This document shows positions 41,169 through 49,230 of a stretch of 64,000 bases of DNA, one piece after another. A program made the translations under genes and the position numbers. This stretch comes from Curtobacterium sp. MCBA15_012 (GTDB taxonomy: Bacteria; Actinomycetota; Actinomycetes; Actinomycetales; Microbacteriaceae), in contig NZ_CP126267.1 in the NCBI RefSeq assembly GCF_001864935.2, forward strand, positions 1,736,001 to 1,800,000, given 5' to 3'. Every line of letters starts with the position of its first letter. Position 1 is the stretch's first letter. The notes beneath the pieces were generated by a model, which saw nothing but the letters and a program-made list of their open reading frames with translations, did no database searches and had not been told where the DNA came from.

Positions 41169-42484
41169 CGTGCGGTCCTCTCCGTCGGGAGCGTGGAGCG
41201 GGAGGTCCGTCCGACGCGGGTGGGGCGGGAGCCCGTGGTCGTGGTGGTCGGCACGGCGGCCGACCCGGCGACGAGCCGTTCGTAGACGCGCTCGCTGTCC
41301 GCGGCGACCTTGTGCCAGGTGTACTTCGTCTCGGCGCGACGTCGCCCGGCGCGGCCGTACGCCTTGCGACGCTCCGGCTCGTCGAGCACGAGGCCGACCG
41401 CGGCCGCGACCGCGTGCTCGTCCCGCGGGGGGACGTGCAGGCCGGTCGCGTCCTCGACGACGGTGTCGATGAGGCCACCGACGCTCGACGCCACGACGGG
41501 ACGGCCGCAGGCCATCGCCTCGAGCGGGACGATCCCGAAGGGCTCGTACCAGGGGGCGCAGACGACGACGTCGGCGCTGCGGTACACCTCCGGCATGTCG
41601 TGCTGGCCGAGCTGCCCCCGGAAGGACACGTGCTCGCGGACACCGAGCGAGCGGGCCAGGGCGTCCAGGCGCTGGTACTCGGGGTCGTCGACGAGGTCGG
41701 CCCCGGCGACACCGGCGCCGCCGACGACGACGAGCTCGACGTCGCGTCCCTCGTCGAGGAGCTTCGCGAGGGCGGCGATCGTCGTGCCGACGCCCTTCCG
41801 GCGCACCAGGCGCGACGCCGTGAGCACACGGAAGGTGCGACCGCGCTCCTCGACCGGTCCGTCGGGCGTGAACAGCTCGGTGTCGACGCCGCAGGGCACG
41901 ACCGAGATCGCGTGCAGGGGGACGGCGAGCGCCTTGAGCTCGAACGCCTCGTCGGAGCAGGTCGCGATGACCTGGTCGGCGGTGCGGCCGACCGCGGGCT
42001 CGACCCACTCGCGTTCCGCGGGGCTCGTGTCCGCCGTCCCCTGGTGCCGACGCTTCACGACGCCGAGCGCGTGGAACGTCTGCACCACGGGGATGCGGAC
42101 ACCGCCGGTGCGCGCCTGGACCTGCTGGACGGCGTCGATCGCTGCGTGCCCGGACATCCAGAAGTGCCCGTGCACGACGTCGGGTCGGTCGAGGAACCAC
42201 TCGGCGGCGAGCACCGAGGCGAAGGTCCCCATGTACGGGTACAGGTCGTCCTTCGGCACGTGGCGCGCGGGTCCGGCGTCGACGTGCACGACCTCGACCC
42301 CGGGGCGCAGGGCGACCCGGACGGGCAGGTCGGCGTCGTCGCGGCGGGTGTACACGGTGACCTGGTGCCCCCGGTCGGCGAGGGCCCCGGAGAGCTCCGC
42401 GACGTGCACGTTCTGTCCGCCGGCGTCCACGCCGCCGAGGACGGCGAGGGGGCTGGCGTGCTCGGAGACCATGGCGATCCTCAT
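41165..42484 (-). CDS. Family 4 glycosyltransferase
   Basis: 439 aa, GT-B fold: [20 protein letters not shown] opening, [39 protein letters not shown], and the donor-binding [20 protein letters not shown] with the E-x7-E motif. The tail after about 415 is Thr/Arg-rich. Retaining transferase of the heptose glycan run, overlapping gmhA and the upstream GT gene. Confidence 0.9.
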   Translation of the reverse strand: MRIAMVSEHASPLAVLGGVDAGGQNVHVAELSGALADRGHQVTVYTRRDDADLPVRVALRPGVEVVHVDAGPARHVPKDDLYPYMGTFASVLAAEWFLDRPDVVHGHFWMSGHAAIDAVQQVQARTGGVRIPVVQTFHALGVVKRRHQGTADTSPAEREWVEPAVGRTADQVIATCSDEAFELKALAVPLHAISVVPCGVDTELFTPDGPVEERGRTFRVLTASRLVRRKGVGTTIAALAKLLDEGRDVELVVVGGAGVAGADLVDDPEYQRLDALARSLGVREHVSFRGQLGQHDMPEVYRSADVVVCAPWYEPFGIVPLEAMACGRPVVASSVGGLIDTVVEDATGLHVPPRDEHAVAAAVGLVLDEPERRKAYGRAGRRRAETKYTWHKVAADSERVYERLVAGSAAVPTTTTTGSRPTRVGRTSRSTLPTERTAR

Positions 42485-43482
42485 CGCGCGCTCCCTTCCA
42501 GCGCGGGCGTCGCCGCGCGGTCGCGTCGCGCTCCGCGCGTGACGGCGTCGTCGAGGAGGTCGTCCCAGTCCGCCAGGTACCGGCCGAGCGCGTGCCGCGC
42601 GAGCGCGGCCTCCCGTGCCACGGCACCGCGGCGGCGGGCCTCCTCGGGGTCCTCCAGGAGCGTCCGGGAGACGCGGACCAGGTCCGCCACGTCGGTCGCG
42701 ATCGCGCCGGCGTCGGCGGGCACCGACCGCGGCGCGTCCGTCGTGGCGAGGACGAGCACCGGCATCGCCATGTGCATCGCCTCGATGAGCGAGAGCCCGA
42801 GGGACGTCCACCGGTTCGGGTGCACGTAGGCGCGCCGCTCGGCGAGCGCGGCGTGCATCGGGTCGGCGGGGACGTCTCCGAGCGGGACGACGTGGTCGCC
42901 GAAGCCGAGCTCCGGGAGCCGGTCGGTGCCCATGCCCCAGACGTCGACGGGTGCGACCGCGGCGAAGCGGGGGAGCAGGTCGGTCCCGACCACGCGACCG
43001 CGGCGGACCGGTTCGTTGATGACGACGCCGAACCGCTCGAGCGCCCCCGTGTACAGCGGACCCGGGTCGACGACGCCGTGCTCGACCACGGTGGTGCGGG
43101 TGCGACCGCAGTCCCACATCAGGGCGTTCCAGTGCGTCACGTGCGCGATGACGAGGTCGTCGCGGTCGCGCATCGGGTGCAGGCTGTCCGGCACGTCGAC
43201 CCGCGGGGCGTTGTGCTCGACGAAGACCATCGGGACGTCCCGGCCACCGAGCAGCCGCTGTGCTTCCTCGAGTTCCTCGGTGCGCTGGAGGACGACCACG
43301 TCGACCTCGGCGTCGACCAGGTCGGCCGGGTCGATCTCGATCGCCGAGTCCGGCCAGTCACGTCCGCCTCGGCCGAGGCCCCAGCCGTCGCGGGCGGGGG
43401 TGGTCGGGATGAGGTACTCGTGGGGGCCGCGGACGAAGGCGTCCATCCAGCCGCCGTGCACGTGCCACACGAGGATCCGCAT
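42481..43482 (-). CDS. GT4-like glycosyltransferase
   Basis: 333 aa. [20 protein letters not shown] opening with a GPHEYLIP motif, [20 protein letters not shown], and a C-terminal [20 protein letters not shown] donor site typical of GT-B retaining enzymes. First gene of the GT-GT4-gmhA-hldE2 run; GGAAGG upstream of the ATG. Sugar unknown. Confidence 0.8.
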   Translation of the reverse strand: MRILVWHVHGGWMDAFVRGPHEYLIPTTPARDGWGLGRGGRDWPDSAIEIDPADLVDAEVDVVVLQRTEELEEAQRLLGGRDVPMVFVEHNAPRVDVPDSLHPMRDRDDLVIAHVTHWNALMWDCGRTRTTVVEHGVVDPGPLYTGALERFGVVINEPVRRGRVVGTDLLPRFAAVAPVDVWGMGTDRLPELGFGDHVVPLGDVPADPMHAALAERRAYVHPNRWTSLGLSLIEAMHMAMPVLVLATTDAPRSVPADAGAIATDVADLVRVSRTLLEDPEEARRRGAVAREAALARHALGRYLADWDDLLDDAVTRGARRDRAATPALEGSAR

Positions 43483-43548
43483 GCAGGGCCTTCCGTCTCG
43501 TCGGTGCCCCTCCGGGAGGCCTGCGGCCGGGGTCGGTGACCCGTGGTC

Positions 43549-43601
43549 GAGGAGAAGGAGGAGCAGTGGCGCACGCTACGCAGCGACTGCTCCTCCTCCT
43601 C
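43549..43601 (-). terminator. Hairpin after the GT9 copy 2 gene, enclosing a -10 box
   Basis: GAGGAGAAGGAGGAGCAGT (43549-43567) pairs imperfectly with ACTGCTCCTCCTCCTC (43586-43601). It begins 16 nt past the minus-strand GT9 stop. The loop contains TAGCGT on the minus strand (43573-43578), a possible -10 box for the next operon, so it may be a terminator, a 5' leader stem or both. Confidence 0.5.
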
Positions 43602-43617
43602 GCAGGCTTCCGCGCGA

Positions 43618-44853
43618 TCATCCGCGCAGCGCGACCACCAGTCGCTCGTGGGCCGCCAGGACGTCCTCGACGCGCACTCCGGACAGGCACGGGTGCCCGG
43701 CGACCGGGCACTCGCGGGCCCGGCTGAGGCGGCACGGTGCGGCCTGGTCGCCGAGCAGCTCGACGGCCGGGGCGTACGGCGCCCACTTCACCGCGGGCAC
43801 CACGGGGGAGAACAGGCTGACGATCGAGGCACCCACCGCGGCCGCGAGGTGCGCGGGCCCGGTGTTGCCGACGACGACCACCTCGGCGCCGGCGAGCACG
43901 GCCGCGAGCTCGGCGGGGCTCGTCCGGCCGCCGAGGTCGAGCGCGGTGTCGCCCGCGACCGCCGCGGTGAGCGCGCGTTCGCCCGGGCTGCCGGTCACGA
44001 CGACCGGGACGCCGCGGGCCGCGTACGCGGCGACGAGCGCGCGGTGGTGGCCCTCGGGCCACGACCGCGCCGGGACGCTCGCTCCTGGGTGGACGACCAC
44101 GTAGCGGTCGAGCGCGACCACCTCGGGCGGTGCGACGGCGTCGTGCCGCACCGCGAGCCTCCCGTCGTCACCCGGCGGCAGCCGGAACCCGGCGGCCTCG
44201 GCGATGCGCAGCGCCCGCTCCGGTTCGGGCAGGTCCTCGGGCAGGTCCTCGCCGGGCCGCAGCCGCACGTCGAGCAGCGACCCGGGGTGGTCGACCGAGG
44301 CGCCGGAGACGCGGGCGACCCCGGCCAGGCGGAGGAGCAGCGCGACCGGCAGGGGGGACTGGTGGAACGAGGTGAGGACGACGGCCTCGTCCGGCTGCTC
44401 CTCGGTGACGAGCGCGCGGAACTCGCCGAGCAGGGCGTCGTCGATCGGCCGGGCGGTCTCGGTGACCCACGGCGCCGCCCACACCCGCACGCGGTCGACC
44501 CCGGGCAGGAGGTCGGCGGCGGGGGAGCCCTGCGGCCCGCAGAGCATCGTGACGTGCGACGCGCCGGACGCGACGGCGCGGACGGCGGGGCCGGCGACCA
44601 GGACGTCACCGAACGAGTCGAGGCGCACCACGAGGACGCGGGGGCGGCGGGGCTCGTCGGCGGGGGACGTGCCTCCGGTCTCCGTCCCCACTGGCGTGCC
44701 GTCCGGCTCCGTCCCCGTAGGCGTGCCGTCCGGCTCCGCGCCCACGGGCGTGCCGTCCGGCTCCGCGCCCACGGGCGTGCCGTCCGGCTCCGCGCCCACG
44801 GGCGTGCCGTCCGGCTCCGCGCCCACGGGCGTGCCGCCCGGCTCCCCGCTCAC
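43618..44853 (-). CDS. Family 9 glycosyltransferase (heptosyltransferase-like), copy 2, with repeat-coded N-terminus
   Basis: 411 aa from a GTG overlapping the gmhB stop. Residues 1-68 are about six copies of a 9-residue unit (PVGAEPDGT) coded by a 27-bp repeat. The GT9 part starts at VLVVRLDSFGDVLVAGPAVR and has VVVHPGASVPARSWPEGHHR, VVVVGNTGPAHLAAAVGASI and the late CPVAGHPCL. It lies in a gmhB-GT9 pair. The tail at the front is probably a flexible extension and not a signal. Confidence 0.85.
   Translation of the reverse strand: MSGEPGGTPVGAEPDGTPVGAEPDGTPVGAEPDGTPVGAEPDGTPTGTEPDGTPVGTETGGTSPADEPRRPRVLVVRLDSFGDVLVAGPAVRAVASGASHVTMLCGPQGSPAADLLPGVDRVRVWAAPWVTETARPIDDALLGEFRALVTEEQPDEAVVLTSFHQSPLPVALLLRLAGVARVSGASVDHPGSLLDVRLRPGEDLPEDLPEPERALRIAEAAGFRLPPGDDGRLAVRHDAVAPPEVVALDRYVVVHPGASVPARSWPEGHHRALVAAYAARGVPVVVTGSPGERALTAAVAGDTALDLGGRTSPAELAAVLAGAEVVVVGNTGPAHLAAAVGASIVSLFSPVVPAVKWAPYAPAVELLGDQAAPCRLSRARECPVAGHPCLSGVRVEDVLAAHERLVVALRG
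44696..44853. repeat. 27-bp tandem repeat coding the N-terminus of GT9 copy 2
   Basis: Units starting at 44696, 44723, 44750, 44777, 44804 and 44831; the middle four are almost identical, the ends have drifted. Confidence 0.9.
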
Positions 44854-45401
44854 GCGCGTGCGGCGGGGACGCGGGCGAGCACCGCGGTCACGGCGTCGTC
44901 GAGCGAGTCGACGACGGTGTCCGCCGCGTCGACCTCCTCTGCCCGGGTCCGCGGGGTGGGCACGAGGATGCCCTGCGCACCCGCGGCGACCGCGGCGCCG
45001 ACGTCGGCGCCGATGTCCCCGACCACGACGAGCTCGGACGGGTCGATCCCGAGCCGTTCCGCCGCGTCGAGCACCATGCCCGGCCGCGGCTTCCGGCACC
45101 GGCAGTCGTCCCCGGCGTCGTGCGGGCAGACACACCACACGTCGAAGGGGCCGACGAGCTCGTCGACCCGGGCGTTCGTCGCGTCCACCTGCTCGCGGGT
45201 GGCGAGGCCCTTCGCGATCGCGGACTGGTTCGTCACGACGCCGACGCGGAGCCCGGCGGCACGCGCACGCTCGACCGCACGGTGCGCACCCGGCACCGGC
45301 ACGACGAGTCGCGGGTCGGCGTTGTACGGGACGTCGATCACGAGCGTGTCGTCACGGTCGAACAGGAGACCGCGCACGACGCGGTCCTTCGCGAGGGCCA
45401 T
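44850..45401 (-). CDS. gmhB: D-glycero-beta-D-manno-heptose 1,7-bisphosphate 7-phosphatase GmhB
   Basis: 183 aa HAD-family phosphatase. LLFDRDDTLVIDVPYN (DxDDT nucleophile), VVTNQSAIAKGLA, the zinc-binding CVCPHDAGDDCRCRKPRPGM loop that marks the GmhB/HisB-N branch, and VVVGDIGADVGAAVAAGA. It removes the 7-phosphate after the HldE kinase step. On its minus-strand side TAGCAC ends 6 nt before the ATG, a possible leaderless start. Confidence 0.9.
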   Translation of the reverse strand: MALAKDRVVRGLLFDRDDTLVIDVPYNADPRLVVPVPGAHRAVERARAAGLRVGVVTNQSAIAKGLATREQVDATNARVDELVGPFDVWCVCPHDAGDDCRCRKPRPGMVLDAAERLGIDPSELVVVGDIGADVGAAVAAGAQGILVPTPRTRAEEVDAADTVVDSLDDAVTAVLARVPAARA

Positions 45402-45407
45402 GCCCCA

Positions 45408-45413
45408 GTGCTA
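45408..45413 (-). promoter_or_regulatory. Possible -10 box for leaderless gmhB
   Basis: Minus strand TAGCAC, 6 nt before the ATG at 45401. It is opposite the GT9 copy 3 promoter at 45452, giving a compact divergent start region. Confidence 0.35.
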
Positions 45414-45451
45414 CCGGAGCGCACCCGCGAACGCCCCCAGTGCGATCCGGT

Positions 45452-45457
45452 TAGCGT
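45452..45457 (+). promoter_or_regulatory. -10 box for leaderless GT9 copy 3
   Basis: TAGCGT, 7 nt before the GTG at 45465; no separate ribosome site. Confidence 0.5.
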
Positions 45458-45464
45458 CGCCGGG

Positions 45465-46445
45465 GTGACCGCCGTCCCCACGCTGCCCCCGTCCGACGGG
45501 CGCCCGGACCTCCTGGTCCTGCGCGCCATCAAGCTCGGCGACGCCCTCGTCGCCGTCCCCGCGCTGCACGCCCTCCGCCGGGCCTTCCCGGGCCACCGCA
45601 TCACCCTCGCGACCACCGCCTGGCTCGCCCCGGTCGTCGAGCTGCTCCCCGTCGACGTGCACCTCGCCCAGCACGGGCTCGACCACGCGATCGGCGCGCC
45701 GCACGGTGCGGTCGACGTGGCGGTCAACCTGCACGGCGTCGGCCCGGGGTCGTCCGACCTCGTCGCCGCGCTCGGTGCGCGCCGGGTGATCGGCCACGCC
45801 GACCCCGCCCACGGGTACGACGGCCCGGAGTGGCCGGACGACGTCCACGAGCGCGAGCGCTGGGCACGCCTGGTCACCTGGCACGGCATCCCCGCCGACC
45901 CGGACGACGTCGCGATCGCCCGCCCCGAGACCCCCTCGGTCGCGCTCGGCGCGGCCGTCGTGCACGTGGGTGCCTTCCACGGGGCCCGGCACTGGCCCAC
46001 CGACCGGTTCGCGGCCGTCGCGCGCGGGCTGCGGGAGCGCGGACACGACGTGGTCCTGACGGGAGGCGCGGACGACGTCGACCGCGCGGCGGCCGTCGCG
46101 CAGGGGGCCGGTCTGGCGCCGGAGGCGGTGCTGGCCGGCGTGCTCGACCTGCAGCCGTTCGCGGCCGTGATCGCCGATGCGGCGGTCGTCGTCACGGTCG
46201 ACACCGGCGCGGCGCACCTCGCGTCCGCCTACGGCGTCCCGTCGGTCGTGGTGTTCGGTCCGGCGCCGCCCGAGGCCTGGGGCCCGCCGGCGTCCGGTCC
46301 GCACGTCGTCCTCACCGACGCGTCGGTGCGCCGTGGCGACGTGTTCGCCGAGGACCCGGACCCGGCGCTCCTCGCGGTGGGCGTCGACGACGTGCTCGCC
46401 GCGGTCGACTCGCTGCCCGTGACCGTCCGCAGCAGCGCTCGGTAG
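45465..46445 (+). CDS. Family 9 glycosyltransferase (heptosyltransferase-like), copy 3
   Basis: 326 aa. DLLVLRAIKLGDALVAVPAL opening, VDVAVNLHGVGPGSSDLVAA, AVVHVGAFHGARHWPTDRFA and VVTVDTGAAHLASAYGVPSV as the GT9 nucleotide motifs. GTG start decided by the -10 box 7 nt upstream; the frame is open further back but crosses gmhB. Divergent from gmhB. Confidence 0.87.
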   Translation: MTAVPTLPPSDGRPDLLVLRAIKLGDALVAVPALHALRRAFPGHRITLATTAWLAPVVELLPVDVHLAQHGLDHAIGAPHGAVDVAVNLHGVGPGSSDLVAALGARRVIGHADPAHGYDGPEWPDDVHERERWARLVTWHGIPADPDDVAIARPETPSVALGAAVVHVGAFHGARHWPTDRFAAVARGLRERGHDVVLTGGADDVDRAAAVAQGAGLAPEAVLAGVLDLQPFAAVIADAAVVVTVDTGAAHLASAYGVPSVVVFGPAPPEAWGPPASGPHVVLTDASVRRGDVFAEDPDPALLAVGVDDVLAAVDSLPVTVRSSAR

Positions 46446-46448
46446 CGT
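46443..46448 (+). promoter_or_regulatory. -10 box of the PRC-barrel gene
   Basis: TAGCGT overlapping the end of GT9 copy 3, 35 nt before the GTG; the leader has an AAGGGAG ribosome site. Confidence 0.45.
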
Positions 46449-46483
46449 CGAGGACGACCTGTCCTGCTCGAAGGGAGCACCCC

Positions 46484-46840
46484 GTGTTCGAAGCTGCTGA
46501 CGTCCGCGACTGGATCGGCCTCGCCGTCGTCGACGACACCGAGGACAAGATCGGCACCCTCGAGAGCATCTACTACGACACCGCCACGTCGGAGCCGGCC
46601 TTCGGCTCCGTGACCACCGGCCTCGTCGGCTTCCAGAAGCTCCTGTTCGTGCCGCTCGTCGGCGCCACCGTCGCGCCGAAGCACCTGCGCGTCGCGTTCC
46701 CGAAGAAGCTCGTCAAGGACGCGCCGTCGATCCCGACCGACGGCGAGCTCGAGGCGACGACCGAGCCGGTGCTGTACGAGCACTACGGCCTGCAGTACCA
46801 GACCGGCAGCGGCGGCGAGCGGCGCCTGGGACGGCGCTGA
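46484..46840 (+). CDS. PRC-barrel domain protein
   Basis: 118 aa. ADVRDWIGLAVVDDTEDKIG then LESIYYDTATSEPAFGSVTT is the PRC-barrel beta pattern; the C-terminal part is charged. AAGGGAG lies 8-14 nt before the GTG. PRC-barrel proteins of this size in actinobacteria are often linked to stress or membrane association; the sequence shows no catalytic site. Confidence 0.8.
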   Translation: MFEAADVRDWIGLAVVDDTEDKIGTLESIYYDTATSEPAFGSVTTGLVGFQKLLFVPLVGATVAPKHLRVAFPKKLVKDAPSIPTDGELEATTEPVLYEHYGLQYQTGSGGERRLGRR

Positions 46841-46863
46841 CCGCGGCGGGCGGGTCGGACCGG

Positions 46864-46869
46864 TAGCCT
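46864..46869 (+). promoter_or_regulatory. -10 box of the SGNH hydrolase gene
   Basis: TAGCCT about 50 nt before the assigned start at 46919. Confidence 0.4.
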
Positions 46870-46918
46870 GGTCCGTCCCGCCCGCGCCCCCGCGCGGCGG
46901 TGTCGTCCGTCCCGTCCC

Positions 46919-48019
46919 GTGGAGGTCCCCCTGCTGCGTTCCCGGATCCCGCGCGCCCTGGCCACGGCGCTGGCCGTCGTCCTCGTCGCCGTGTGCGGGG
47001 TCGCCGTGGGCAGCGGGACCGGTGCCGGCGGCGTGCTCGGGGTCCCGTCCGCTGCTGCCGCGCCGATGTGGCCGGTGCCGGCCCCGTTCCCGACGACCGA
47101 CCCGCCGACCGACACCCTCGCGGGTCTCCCGCCGGGCAGCGAGTACGTCGCGCTCGGCGACTCGTACTCCGCCGGCTACGGTCTGCCGGACCCGACCGGG
47201 TTGCCGACAGCGGTGTGCGGGCAGTCCGCGCGGGACTACCCGCACCGGATCGCGGCGCGGTACGGCCTCGTGCTGCACGACGTGACGTGCGGCGGAGCGA
47301 CGAGCCGCGACGTCCTGTCCGGCTACCAGTTCAAGGGCGTGCCGCCGCAGATCCGCGCGCTGTCCGACCGGACGCGGCTCGTCACCCTGTCGATCGGGGG
47401 CAACGACGCCGGGCTGTTCAGCACCGCGGCCTCGTGCCTGGCGCTCGCACCGGACGGCCCGGTGTTCTCCGGGCGGGACGCACCGTCGTGCCGGAGCCAG
47501 CTCGTGCGCGGCGGTGTCGACGAACTCGGCGACACGATCCGGTCCGACGTCTCGCTCGGCATCGCCGACACCCTCGCGCGCGTCCGTGCAGCGGCGCCGA
47601 ACGCGGTCGTCGTCCTCGTCGGGTACCCGGCGATCTTCCCCGACGCCGAGCACACGCCGAAGGGCGGTTGCTTCCGGCCGACCCTCGACCTCGGCACGTT
47701 GGCGGGGCGCTTCCCGACCGACACGTACCCGTTCACCGACACCGACGTGCGGTACCTGCACGGCGTCCAGGCCGACCTCGACGAGGTCTCGGCCACGGCG
47801 GCCCGCGCCGCGGGGGTGTCCTACGTCGACGCGTTCACGAGCACCCAGGCGCGGACCGCGTGCGCGACGAGCCGTGCGTACGTCGAGGGGGTGACGTTGG
47901 AGGGCAGCCGGAACCTCAGCCGCATCGACCTCGTCGCCGGGTCACTGCACCCGAACGAGCGCGGCGTCGCGTACCTGACCCGGCGGGTGGCCGCCGAGCT
48001 GCAGACCCTCGCCGGCTGA
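46919..48019 (+). CDS. Secreted SGNH/GDSL hydrolase
   Basis: 366 aa. N-terminal signal peptide (IPRALATALAVVLVAVCGVA) and SGNH blocks: YVALGDSYSAGYG with the nucleophile Ser, SIGGNDAGLF with the Asn, and the closing LHPNERGVAYL His. Probable extracellular lipase/esterase. The listed GTG start lies in GTGGAGG, which itself looks like a ribosome site, so the true start may be a CTG at 46931. Confidence 0.87.
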   Translation: MEVPLLRSRIPRALATALAVVLVAVCGVAVGSGTGAGGVLGVPSAAAAPMWPVPAPFPTTDPPTDTLAGLPPGSEYVALGDSYSAGYGLPDPTGLPTAVCGQSARDYPHRIAARYGLVLHDVTCGGATSRDVLSGYQFKGVPPQIRALSDRTRLVTLSIGGNDAGLFSTAASCLALAPDGPVFSGRDAPSCRSQLVRGGVDELGDTIRSDVSLGIADTLARVRAAAPNAVVVLVGYPAIFPDAEHTPKGGCFRPTLDLGTLAGRFPTDTYPFTDTDVRYLHGVQADLDEVSATAARAAGVSYVDAFTSTQARTACATSRAYVEGVTLEGSRNLSRIDLVAGSLHPNERGVAYLTRRVAAELQTLAG

Positions 48020-48064
48020 TCCCGACCGTGGCAGCGCCGGCGCGCGGGCCCCGTCCCGTCGGGC

Positions 48065-48070
48065 TAGCCT
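48065..48070 (+). promoter_or_regulatory. -10 box for leaderless Nudix gene
   Basis: TAGCCT ends 6 nt before the GTG at 48077; no ribosome site. Confidence 0.55.
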
Positions 48071-48076
48071 CGGGCC

Positions 48077-48532
48077 GTGGTCACCAGCGCCGGACTCCTG
48101 CTGCACCGCGGATCCGTCGCGGGCGGTGACGCGGAGGTGTTCCTCGCGCACATGGGCGGCCCGTTCTGGCGCTCCCGCCCGCGCGCCTGGTCGATCCCGA
48201 AGGGCCTCGTCGAGGCGGGGGAGGACCCGCTCGACACCGCGCGGCGCGAGTTCGCCGAGGAGATCGGCGTCCCGCCACCGACGGGCACCGTGGTCGACCT
48301 CGGCGAGGTCCGGCAGGCGTCGGGCAAGCGCGTGCACGTGTTCGCCGTCCGTGCGGAGGACTTCGGCGTCGACGTCGTCCGGAGCAACACCGTGCGCCTC
48401 GAACTCCCGCGGGGGTCGGGCCGCTTCGTCGAGGTCCCGGAGGTGGACGACGCCCGGTGGGTGCCGCTCGCCGCGGCGCGGGACCTGCTCGTCGCGGGAC
48501 AGGTCCCCGTGCTCGACCGCCTGCCGGGCTGA
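48077..48532 (+). CDS. Nudix hydrolase
   Basis: 151 aa. The Nudix box is complete: GLVEAGEDPLDTARREFAEE followed by IGV, preceded by a WSIPKG motif typical of the diadenosine/NTP branch. It should hydrolyse a nucleoside diphosphate derivative, Mg-dependent. Start set by the -10 box 6 nt upstream. Confidence 0.9.
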   Translation: MVTSAGLLLHRGSVAGGDAEVFLAHMGGPFWRSRPRAWSIPKGLVEAGEDPLDTARREFAEEIGVPPPTGTVVDLGEVRQASGKRVHVFAVRAEDFGVDVVRSNTVRLELPRGSGRFVEVPEVDDARWVPLAAARDLLVAGQVPVLDRLPG

Positions 48533-48563
48533 CGGCCCGGAGCCCGCGGTCCGCCGCGCTCCC

Positions 48564-48625
48564 GCACGACCAGAGGCAGCTCGCGCCACGTCGTTCCGTG
48601 GCGCGACGTGCTTCCGTTTGTGTGC
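48564..48625. repeat. Type A palindrome, copy 1 (degenerate)
   Basis: Core CGCGCCACG / CGTGGCGCG around a loop TCGTTC; the outer arms have mismatches. First element of the block before the sortase-anchored protein. Confidence 0.8.
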
Positions 48626-48691
48626 AGCCACCGCCTGTCGAGCGCCGCCCGGCGTGCGCAAGGCGCGACCGCCGCGCAACCACCCACCGGC

Positions 48692-48734
48692 CTGGAGGCG
48701 CAGCTCCAGTCCGCCCCGCGCCTCCCGTCCGGCG
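48692..48734. repeat. Type B inverted repeat, copy 1
   Basis: GGAGGCGCAG...CGCGCCTCC stem around CTCCAGTCCG; precedes type A copy 2. Confidence 0.75.
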
Positions 48735-48757
48735 GTGCCGCGGTTCACCGCGCTCCC

Positions 48758-48817
48758 GCACAACCAGAGGCACGTCGCGCCACGTGGTTCCGTGGCGCAA
48801 CGTGCCTCCCGTTGTGC
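48758..48817. repeat. Type A palindrome, copy 2
   Basis: Arms GCACAAC...CGCCACG and their complement around loop TGGTTC; a few mismatches on the outer arm. Confidence 0.85.
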
Positions 48818-48886
48818 GCAGCCACCCCGCGTCGAGCGCCGCCCGGCGGGCGCAGCGCGCCGGCGCACCGCGCGCGACCACCCGCC

Positions 48887-48933
48887 GGCCGGGAGGCGCA
48901 GTACCAGCCCGCCCCGCGCCTCCTGTCCGTCGG
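48887..48933. repeat. Type B inverted repeat, copy 2
   Basis: GGGAGGCGCAG and CGCGCCTCCTG arms. Confidence 0.75.
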
Positions 48934-48955
48934 TTCCGCGGTTCACCTCGCCTCC

Positions 48956-49015
48956 GCACAACGGGGAGCACGTCGCGCCACGTCGTTCCGTGGCGCGACC
49001 TGCCTCCCGTTGTGC
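48956..49015. repeat. Type A palindrome, copy 3
   Basis: Arms GCACAACGGGGAG... around loop TCGTTC. Confidence 0.85.
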
Positions 49016-49083
49016 GCAGCCACCGCGCGTCCAGCGCCGCCCGGCGTGCGCAACGCGCCCGCGCACCGGGCGCGACGACCCAC

Positions 49084-49130
49084 CGGCCGGGAGGCGCGGC
49101 ACCAGCGCGCCCCGCGCCTCCCGGCCGACG
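49084..49130. repeat. Type B inverted repeat, copy 3
   Basis: CCGGCCGGGAGGCGCGG and CCGCGCCTCCCGGCCG, close to perfect. The 48533-49230 spacer has these six elements and no gene. Confidence 0.8.
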
Positions 49131-49183
49131 GACCCGCCACGGGTTCCGTCGAGGCAGGCACGGACATGCTCTCGCTCATCGGA

Positions 49184-49189
49184 TAACCT
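49184..49189 (+). promoter_or_regulatory. -10 box of the sortase-anchored protein gene
   Basis: TAACCT about 42 nt before the ATG at 49231; the leader has an AGGGG ribosome site. Confidence 0.4.
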
Positions 49190-49230
49190 GAGGACTCGTC
49201 AAGGATCCGGCGCGGGACAGGGGAACACTC

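Noticed and set aside
44696..44853. CRISPR array
   Set aside because: Units are adjacent without spacers and in frame with a protein; it is a coding minisatellite. The other repeat sets are also spacer-less tandem repeats or palindromes with unrelated gaps.
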